Shown here: positions 6,875-11,228 of the stretch, piece by piece
How the letters are laid out: the number at the start of each line of letters is the position of its first letter
How positions within the stretch are numbered: the stretch's first letter is position 1
Source of the DNA: SCGC-AAA252-I15 sp043822165
GTDB taxonomy: Archaea; Altiarchaeota; Altiarchaeia; IMC4; SCGC-AAA252-I15
Reading direction: 5' to 3'
Length of the DNA stretch: 11,228 nucleotides
NCBI GenBank assembly: GCA_043822165.1
Contig: JBDRCA010000082.1
Location: 1 to 11,228, forward strand
Translations under genes and position numbers: made by a program
The notes under the pieces: generated by a model
Database searches by the model: none
The model's input: only the letters and a program-made list of their open reading frames with translations
What the model was told of the DNA's origin: nothing

Positions 6875-6947
6875 GGACCCGTCGGGATTTGAACCCGAGG
6901 CCTCCCGCATGCCAAGCGGACGATCTTCCAGTCTGATCTACGGGCCC
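6874..6947 (-). tRNA. tRNA-Ala (anticodon GGC)
   Basis: A 74-nt complete cloverleaf on the minus strand. The acceptor stem GGGCCCG pairs with CGGGTCC and contains the G3:U70 wobble that marks alanine tRNAs. The D arm has a GATC/GATC stem. The anticodon stem TCCGC/GCGGG carries the loop TTGGCAT, giving anticodon GGC, which reads GCC and GCU codons. The T arm is TCGGG-TTCAAAT-CCCGA. The discriminator is A, and CCA is not encoded (the next bases are AAC), as is common in archaea. No intron is present. The first 20 nt of this tRNA, plus four upstream bases, are repeated at 7049-7072. Confidence 0.97.
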
Positions 6948-6970
6948 GATTTTTGAGATTATCTTTTGCA

Positions 6971-6985
6971 CTTATTGTTTATTAT
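6971..6985 (-). promoter_or_regulatory. Likely TATA element of the tRNA-Ala gene
   Basis: Read on the minus strand this is an AT-rich run (ATAATAAACAATAAG) centred about 31 nt upstream of the tRNA 5' end, the usual position for archaeal TBP binding when transcription starts a few bases before the tRNA. It lies inside the segment bounded by the duplicated tRNA 5' ends. Confidence 0.5.
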
Positions 6986-7048
6986 GTGTCGTCGAGCGAG
7001 TGAATACGAGCGAAGACGGCACCCGCGCGTGAACGGAGCGAGCCGTTC
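6986..7048. repeat. Hairpins and spaced GAGCGA motifs inside the insert
   Basis: GTGTCGTC (6986-6993) and GACGGCAC (7015-7022) can pair over 8 bp with one T:G wobble. GAACGG (7031-7036) and CCGTTC (7043-7048) form a perfect 6-bp stem with loop AGCGAG, and this stem ends exactly where the outer tRNA fragment begins. The hexamer GAGCGA occurs at 6994, 7008 and 7036, with spacings of 14 and 28 bp. GC content is far above that of the flanking AT-rich promoter sequence. It could be a miniature element, a protein-binding site or a structured RNA; no family is recognised. Confidence 0.55.
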
Positions 7049-7058
7049 CCAGTCTGAT

Positions 7059-7466
7059 CTACGGGCCCGATTGGATTATTTTTTTTGCTTCAATATCTTT
7101 CGTAGTTGAATTATTTAAGTGTCCTTTTTGCTTGATTCTCGTGGCGGCGAGCACGACCAATGCTGCGGGCAGTATGCTGTACTGGATTATCGTGTATAAT
7201 ACTAATTCTAGTTCCAGCGTCCCATACCATTCCATGCCAGAGTATGCAAGCAACAGTATCCTAGTGCCGCCCAGGATACCTGCAAGATAAATGCCCCAGG
7301 CACGCTCCTTGAAGGAGCCGATTATGGCTGCGGCGTACAAGAGGGTGAATGCAAGCGCCGGCGTGTCGTTTGGCCACGCACTTACCGCGAACCAGACGTG
7401 CAACCCAAGAAAATAAAGCAGAGTCACGACAAGCAGTGCAGTGACTTTGCTGAGTTTCTTCTCCAT
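7059..7466 (-). CDS. Small polytopic membrane protein of unknown function
   Basis: A 135-residue hydrophobic protein with about four predicted membrane segments, at about residues 8-30, 36-51, 56-76 and 84-107, and a polar C-terminal tail. No family is recognised; the acidic GMEWYGTLELEL between segments 3 and 4 is its most distinctive part. The ATG is preceded by a TATA-like sequence about 33 nt upstream. The gene diverges from the glycosyltransferase operon across 59 bp. Its last three residues (SGP) and stop codon are read from the duplicated tRNA-Ala fragment, and the two Lys codons before them come from an eight-base homopolymer, so the present C-terminus was probably set by the rearrangement that created the repeat. 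The hydrophobic pattern and plausible start support a real gene, but there is no homology evidence. Confidence 0.6.
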   Translation of the reverse strand: MEKKLSKVTALLVVTLLYFLGLHVWFAVSAWPNDTPALAFTLLYAAAIIGSFKERAWGIYLAGILGGTRILLLAYSGMEWYGTLELELVLYTIIQYSILPAALVVLAATRIKQKGHLNNSTTKDIEAKKIIQSGP

Positions 7467-7493
7467 AAGCGGCTTTAAGTATTTCCTGCAGGC

Positions 7494-7506
7494 GTTATTA
7501 TATCGT
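7494..7506. promoter_or_regulatory. Shared AT-rich element between divergent genes
   Basis: GTTATTATATC (7494-7504) is nearly central in the 59-bp gap. It lies about 33 nt before the minus-strand ATG at 7466 and about 27 nt before the plus-strand ATG at 7526, so TBP could serve both directions from this site. Neither gene has a clear ribosome binding site, which suggests leaderless messages. Confidence 0.4.
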
Positions 7507-7525
7507 CCGCGTAAATTAGTAAGAA

Positions 7526-8785
7526 ATGGCCGGGAAAGACGCGTGGGAGCGGCGTAGTAGTCTTTTCTTCGTATGCTTTGCTTTAGCGTCTTTTCTTATT
7601 AACGCCAGCCTTTTTTCCGCCTCCTCTCACGGCGACGTTCGCGGACAGCAGGAGTGGGGCAACTACGCCCTCAAAAACGGCGTCGCATCGCTTTATCTCA
7701 GGGGCGTCACGGATTATCCCCCTATTTATCTCTACGTCTTCGAACTGAACTCGTGGATTAGCCTCACATTCTTCAGGACCAACGCGCTCTTGTCTGCTCC
7801 ATACGTGTTCGTCTCCAAGACCATCCCGACCATCGCGCTAATCCTCACAGGCCTTGCAGTCTACCTGCACTTTAGGGACGAGAGCCGCAAAAAAGCACTG
7901 TTGGGTTCTGGCCTTATCATGCTAAATCCCGCACTAATCTATAATACCGGATACTGGGGGCAAGTCGACTCAGTCAACACGTTGTTCATGGTTCTCGCAG
8001 TAATCTTTCTCGCCAGGAAACGCCCCCTGCTTTCGACACTTAGCATCTCGATTGCAGTGCTCGTGAAAATTCAAAGCCTGATTCTGGCGCCCTTGATATG
8101 GCTTATAATAGTGCGCGAGCGCGGGGTCTCGGCGAGCCTCAAGTTCGCAGCCCTAAACGCTGTGCTAGTCTTCCTGCTTCTTGCGCCCTACGTCTCATCA
8201 GGAGTCCTAGGGAATGTCTGGTCCGTCGTATCCGGTTCAGTGGGGTACCAACCATTCGTCACAGCCAACGCCTACAACATATGGTTCCTCGCGTCTCCGC
8301 GGTTCCCGTACCAGTACCTTGCAACGCTCCAGGACACGACGACAGTATTCGGCGTAACCCTCAGGACGATAAGCCTGGTCTTGATGGGCGCCTACACGCT
8401 TTTCGTCCTGCATCGAGTGTTGCTCAAGGGCGTCGGCGCAACCTTTGCTGCTGCAAGTCTTTGTCTTGCATTCTTCATGCTGCCGACCGAGATACACGAG
8501 CGTTACTTGTTTGCTTTCATCCCGTTGGCTGCAATTCTCGTGGTCGAGGATTTGCGCCACCTTAAAGTATTCCTGTTATTCACGCTGACGCATCTTGTGA
8601 ACTTGATGATGGCTTACCCGTTCAAGAGTTCGTATAACCTATTGTTTTATCCGCTTCAGAGTATCCTGGACCTGATATTCTCCCTCGACAAGCAGGCCTT
8701 CATAGGCGTTGCATGCGCAGTTGCATCGGTCAACATCATAGCGTTCATCTACTTCACCCGCAAGGGAATAGCAGACAATGAATGA
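7526..8785 (+). CDS. Polytopic GT-C glycosyltransferase, Gpi18/mannosyltransferase-like
   Basis: A 419-residue protein with about ten hydrophobic segments. After the first membrane helix (about 12-31) comes an outer loop with SHGDVRGQQEWG; D37 is the likely catalytic or metal-site Asp found in the first loop of GT-C enzymes. YWGQVDS (143-149) and IHERYLF (323-329) are typical of the family related to eukaryotic Gpi18 (COG5542-like). Such enzymes use polyprenyl-phosphate sugars as donors and act on the outer side of the membrane. The start ATG at 7526 has a TATA-like element about 27 nt upstream. The last 8 bases overlap the next glycosyltransferase gene, so the two form an operon. The fold and general role are well supported; the sugar and acceptor are not known. 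Confidence 0.85.
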   Translation: MAGKDAWERRSSLFFVCFALASFLINASLFSASSHGDVRGQQEWGNYALKNGVASLYLRGVTDYPPIYLYVFELNSWISLTFFRTNALLSAPYVFVSKTIPTIALILTGLAVYLHFRDESRKKALLGSGLIMLNPALIYNTGYWGQVDSVNTLFMVLAVIFLARKRPLLSTLSISIAVLVKIQSLILAPLIWLIIVRERGVSASLKFAALNAVLVFLLLAPYVSSGVLGNVWSVVSGSVGYQPFVTANAYNIWFLASPRFPYQYLATLQDTTTVFGVTLRTISLVLMGAYTLFVLHRVLLKGVGATFAAASLCLAFFMLPTEIHERYLFAFIPLAAILVVEDLRHLKVFLLFTLTHLVNLMMAYPFKSSYNLLFYPLQSILDLIFSLDKQAFIGVACAVASVNIIAFIYFTRKGIADNE

Positions 8786-10313
8786 GAAAAAGATAAGAAT
8801 CCTGTTGCTTGCAGTATTCATGTTTCAGGCAATACAACTCGTGTACTGGATTCACGCTGACGCCCGCCCGCCTTCCTGGGATCAGGCCTGGCACGCAATG
8901 ATAAGCATCACGCAATACAATTACTTCACGGGACATGGGATGCTCTCGACCGTTGAAGCCCAAAAAGTCTACCCAATTCTTTCGTTCGTGAAAAACTTTT
9001 ACCCCCCAGGATACCACACAACGACGATGCCATTATACCTGCTCTTCGGATTAAGCTACGACACGGCGGTTGCCACAAACCTTGCTTACCTCTGTATCCT
9101 CGTCTTATCCTCTTACGCGATAGGCAGGAAACTTAAGGGGCAAGAAGCAGGCATCTTGACCGCGTTAATCGCGTCCACGGTCCCAGTCTACAGTATCCTT
9201 ATGCGCGACTACCTCATAGATTTCCCTCTTGCGGCAATGGTGGCCGCAGGACTAGCGACGCTGCTTTACTCCGAAAACTTCGCAGACAAACGCTACACCC
9301 TCCTGTTCGGGGCAGTCAGCGGACTGGCAACGCTCATAAAATGGAATTACATCCTATACATATGGGCGCCTGCAATCCTCTCATTCATAATCCTCCTAAA
9401 AGATACTGTACTGCCCACCAAGGATTACGGCGCGCTAAAACCCGCTGCCGCATCAATCCTTCTGGCGCTCATGATAGCAAGCTTATGGTACACGCCCCTT
9501 CAGCTGTCAAAGACTATCCCGCTCGTCGTTGACGCTGCCTTCGAACAAGGCCGCGTCGAAGGCGAACCAACGGCGTTCACCCTGAAAGGCGCAACATATT
9601 ATCTTTCCGTCATACTCCGCGACTACTCCCTACTCTACTTCCTGTTGACCTCGGCAGGCATTGCCCTCCTTGCGGGAAACCCCGCTAGGATATCAGACAA
9701 GAGGGCACTCCTCCTAGTCTGCGTCACAGTCATTGCAATATACCTGTCTGTGACATTTCTCTGGAACAAAAACAACCGTTACGCAGCGCCAATCTATGCG
9801 CCGCTCGCAGCCCTCGCAGCTGCGGGATTGTCCACACTCAAAGACGCTAACGGCCGCCGCATAAAAAAAGCGGTCGCGGTGCTCGTCATAGTCCACGCGC
9901 TGGCATACAATTCAAGCGTCATTGACTCGCGCATCGACTATGGGGGACTGAGGATACTGGATTTCAAAGGGAATTATCCCTCCCATGCAGACACTGACAT
10001 AAAATCTCTCTTGGATGTTATGAACTCCTCCAGCAGGGGAGAACCGTTCACAGCATGCGTTATCGCGGAGGCAAAATTCGTAAACGACATAAATCTTCCA
10101 TACTATGCATTCCGTGACGGGTACCCTGTCAAATACATGATCGGGAACGGGTGCGACTCCCTGGCTTTCGACTACGCGGTCGCAGGCCCAATCGAAGAAA
10201 CATGGCGCACGCAGTTATTCAAAAACTCGGAGGCGACCTTAAACGGCAATATACGCAGGTTCAGTGAAGTATACAGTTCAGGCGAAGTCAAAGTCTACAA
10301 GAAAATCAGCTAA
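8778..10313 (+). CDS. Polytopic glycosyltransferase of the GT39/PMT-like superfamily
   Basis: A 511-residue membrane protein with an N-terminal membrane helix (about 7-25) followed by PPSWDQAWH, where D35 fits the first-loop catalytic Asp of PMT/ArnT-type enzymes. NFYPPGYH (73-80), RDYLIDFPLA (143-152) and GLATLIKWNYILY (182-194) follow the family order. About 9-11 membrane segments run to about residue 378, with the RYAAPIYAPL stretch at 334-343. The last 130 residues form a soluble domain, probably outside the cell. It should move a sugar from a polyprenyl-phosphate carrier onto a lipid, glycan or protein. It overlaps the upstream glycosyltransferase gene by 8 bp, and its TAA stop overlaps the convergent uvrB stop by 4 bp. 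All 16 tyrosines in its first 200 residues use TAC, a strong codon bias compared with the GNAT-like gene. The substrate is not known. Confidence 0.85.
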   Translation: MNEKKIRILLLAVFMFQAIQLVYWIHADARPPSWDQAWHAMISITQYNYFTGHGMLSTVEAQKVYPILSFVKNFYPPGYHTTTMPLYLLFGLSYDTAVATNLAYLCILVLSSYAIGRKLKGQEAGILTALIASTVPVYSILMRDYLIDFPLAAMVAAGLATLLYSENFADKRYTLLFGAVSGLATLIKWNYILYIWAPAILSFIILLKDTVLPTKDYGALKPAAASILLALMIASLWYTPLQLSKTIPLVVDAAFEQGRVEGEPTAFTLKGATYYLSVILRDYSLLYFLLTSAGIALLAGNPARISDKRALLLVCVTVIAIYLSVTFLWNKNNRYAAPIYAPLAALAAAGLSTLKDANGRRIKKAVAVLVIVHALAYNSSVIDSRIDYGGLRILDFKGNYPSHADTDIKSLLDVMNSSSRGEPFTACVIAEAKFVNDINLPYYAFRDGYPVKYMIGNGCDSLAFDYAVAGPIEETWRTQLFKNSEATLNGNIRRFSEVYSSGEVKVYKKIS

Positions 10314-11228
10314 CTCTTCTCTCGTATCATGTCCCTAATCTTCGCAGCTCGCTCGAATTCCAGGTTGTCGGCGGCCTCCTTCATGAGCCGCTTGAGGTCT
10401 TCGAGGACGAGTTTTTCCAGGTCTTCTGCTTTAATGTCTTCTTCCAGTTCTTTTTCCCTCTCCACTATGGCGTCGTGGATTTTCTTTTTTATGGTCGTCG
10501 GCGTTATCTCGTGTTTCTCGTTGAAGGCAATCTGAAGCTGCCTCCTCCGCCTAGTCTCCCGGATAGCCCGCTTCATAGAGCCGGTCTCCTCGTCGGCGTA
10601 AAGTATCACTTTCCCGTAGACGTTTCTGCTGCACCGCCCGATGGTTTGGACGAGGCTTGTCTCGCTTCTAAGGAAGCCTTCCTTGTCTGCATCAAGGATT
10701 GCGACCAGCGAGACCTCAGGCAAGTCAAGCCCTTCCCGCAAAAGGTTTATGCCGACTAGGACGTCGAATTTTCCGAGCCGCAGATCCCTCAATATGTCGA
10801 CGCGGTCAAGCGTGTCGATGTCTGAGTGAAGGTAGCGAACCCTTAAGCCAATCTCATTGAAGTGTTCAGCCAAGTCCTCGCTCATCCTCTTGGTAAGAGT
10901 GGTTACGAGCACTCTCTCTTTTTTTCCTGCCCGCACTTTAATCTCTGCGACGAGGTCGTCGATTTGGCCCTCTATGGGTCTGACTTCCACTTCAGGGTCA
11001 AGAAGTCCAGTCGGCCGGATAATCTGTTCCACGATTCTCCCGCTTATCTCACGCTCATAGTCTGCGGGAGTCGCCGAAACGAAGACGACCCGGTTTATCT
11101 TTGACAAGAACTCGTCGAAGGATAGCGGCCTATTATCCAGCGCCGACGGCAATCTGAAGCCGTAGTTTACGAGGGTTTCTTTTCTCGAGCGGTCTCCAGC
11201 ATACATTCCGCGAAGTTGGGGCACCGTT
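10310..11228 (-). CDS. uvrB: UvrB, excinuclease ABC subunit B, C-terminal part (5' end outside window)
   Basis: The frame is open to the window edge and shows about 305 C-terminal residues of a protein that is usually about 660 long. UvrB is the DNA-damage-verifying helicase-like subunit of nucleotide excision repair; it works with UvrA and UvrC. VPQLRGMYAGDRSRKETL and the following GFRLPSALDNRPL are highly typical. FVSATPADYE, the second RecA-like domain with YLHSDIDTLDR, VLVGINLLREGLDLPEVSLVAILDADKEGF and QTIGRCSRNVYGKVILYAD (motifs V and VI) follow. A UVR domain for UvrC contact closes the protein (about the last 40 residues, LEKLVLEDLKRLMKEAADN onward). Motif VI reads GRCSRN where bacterial proteins usually have GRAARN. 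Presence of UvrB in an archaeon reflects the bacterial-type repair pathway found mainly in mesophilic archaea. The stop overlaps the convergent glycosyltransferase stop by 4 bp. Confidence 0.97.
   Translation of the reverse strand, partial: TVPQLRGMYAGDRSRKETLVNYGFRLPSALDNRPLSFDEFLSKINRVVFVSATPADYEREISGRIVEQIIRPTGLLDPEVEVRPIEGQIDDLVAEIKVRAGKKERVLVTTLTKRMSEDLAEHFNEIGLRVRYLHSDIDTLDRVDILRDLRLGKFDVLVGINLLREGLDLPEVSLVAILDADKEGFLRSETSLVQTIGRCSRNVYGKVILYADEETGSMKRAIRETRRRRQLQIAFNEKHEITPTTIKKKIHDAIVEREKELEEDIKAEDLEKLVLEDLKRLMKEAADNLEFERAAKIRDMIREKS

Larger units (their letters stand above)
6928..7072. repeat. 24-bp direct repeat of the tRNA-Ala 5' end flanking a 97-bp insert
   Basis: Positions 6928-6951 and 7049-7072 are identical over 24 bp, in the same orientation and 121 bp apart. 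On the minus strand each copy holds four bases before the tRNA and the first 20 nt of the tRNA (acceptor 5' strand, GATC of the D stem and part of the D loop). The inner copy belongs to the complete tRNA gene; the outer one is only a fragment. The layout resembles a target-site or attachment-site duplication around a very short insert (6952-7048), or the remnant of a longer element. No integrase or transposase gene is visible nearby. Confidence 0.85.

Noticed and set aside
7049..7072. A second tRNA or a split-tRNA half
   Set aside because: Only the first 20 nt of the tRNA are present, with no 3' half in the window, and the complete tRNA-Ala gene lies next to it, so no split gene is needed.
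10310..11228. UvrB as a truncated or broken gene
   Set aside because: The frame stays open to the window edge with family sequence right up to it; the missing N-terminal part is simply outside the window.
1..11228. CRISPR array, toxin-antitoxin pair, transposase or integrase
   Set aside because: No regular spaced repeats or recognisable proteins of these kinds were found on either strand.

Overview
The window looks archaeal. It starts inside a gene for an MC1-family chromosomal protein. It also carries an archaeal-type threonyl-tRNA synthetase with the archaeal N-terminal editing domain, the archaeal/plant-type D-aminoacyl-tRNA deacylase (DTD2/DtdA), a tRNA-Ala gene without an encoded CCA, and several genes whose start codons lie about 25-33 nt downstream of TATA-like elements, as in leaderless archaeal transcripts. 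MC1 and a bacterial-type UvrB together fit a mesophilic or moderately thermophilic euryarchaeon or a DPANN-like lineage. The species cannot be fixed from this sequence.

Layout. 1-216: C-terminal part of MC1, followed by a hairpin and T-tract terminator. 315-2171: two abutting plus-strand genes, a GNAT-like protein and a class I SAM methyltransferase, with a noticeably different codon choice from the later glycosyltransferases. 2175-4046 (minus): complete ThrRS. 4084-4893 (plus): DTD2, divergent from ThrRS across only 37 bp. 4949-6854 (plus): a membrane protein of unknown function, then a Tat-exported protein with M14 carboxypeptidase-like residues. 6874-6947 (minus): tRNA-Ala(GGC). 6952-7072: a short hairpin-rich segment ending in a 24-bp copy of the tRNA 5' end. 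7059-7466 (minus): a small membrane protein whose last residues and stop codon are read from that copy. 7526-10313 (plus): two overlapping genes for polytopic GT-C glycosyltransferases. 10310-11228 (minus): the C-terminal part of UvrB, running off the window.

How the genes fit together. ThrRS and DTD2 both act in translation quality control: one clears mischarged Ser-tRNA(Thr), the other clears D-aminoacyl-tRNAs. They appear to share a very compact divergent promoter. The two GT-C enzymes probably add sugars from lipid-linked donors on the outer face of the membrane, for protein or lipid glycosylation. MC1 (chromatin) and UvrB (excision repair) act on DNA. The most unusual region is 6928-7072, where a tRNA 5'-end duplication encloses a short structured insert. 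No complete defence system, CRISPR array, insertion sequence or integrase gene is visible.
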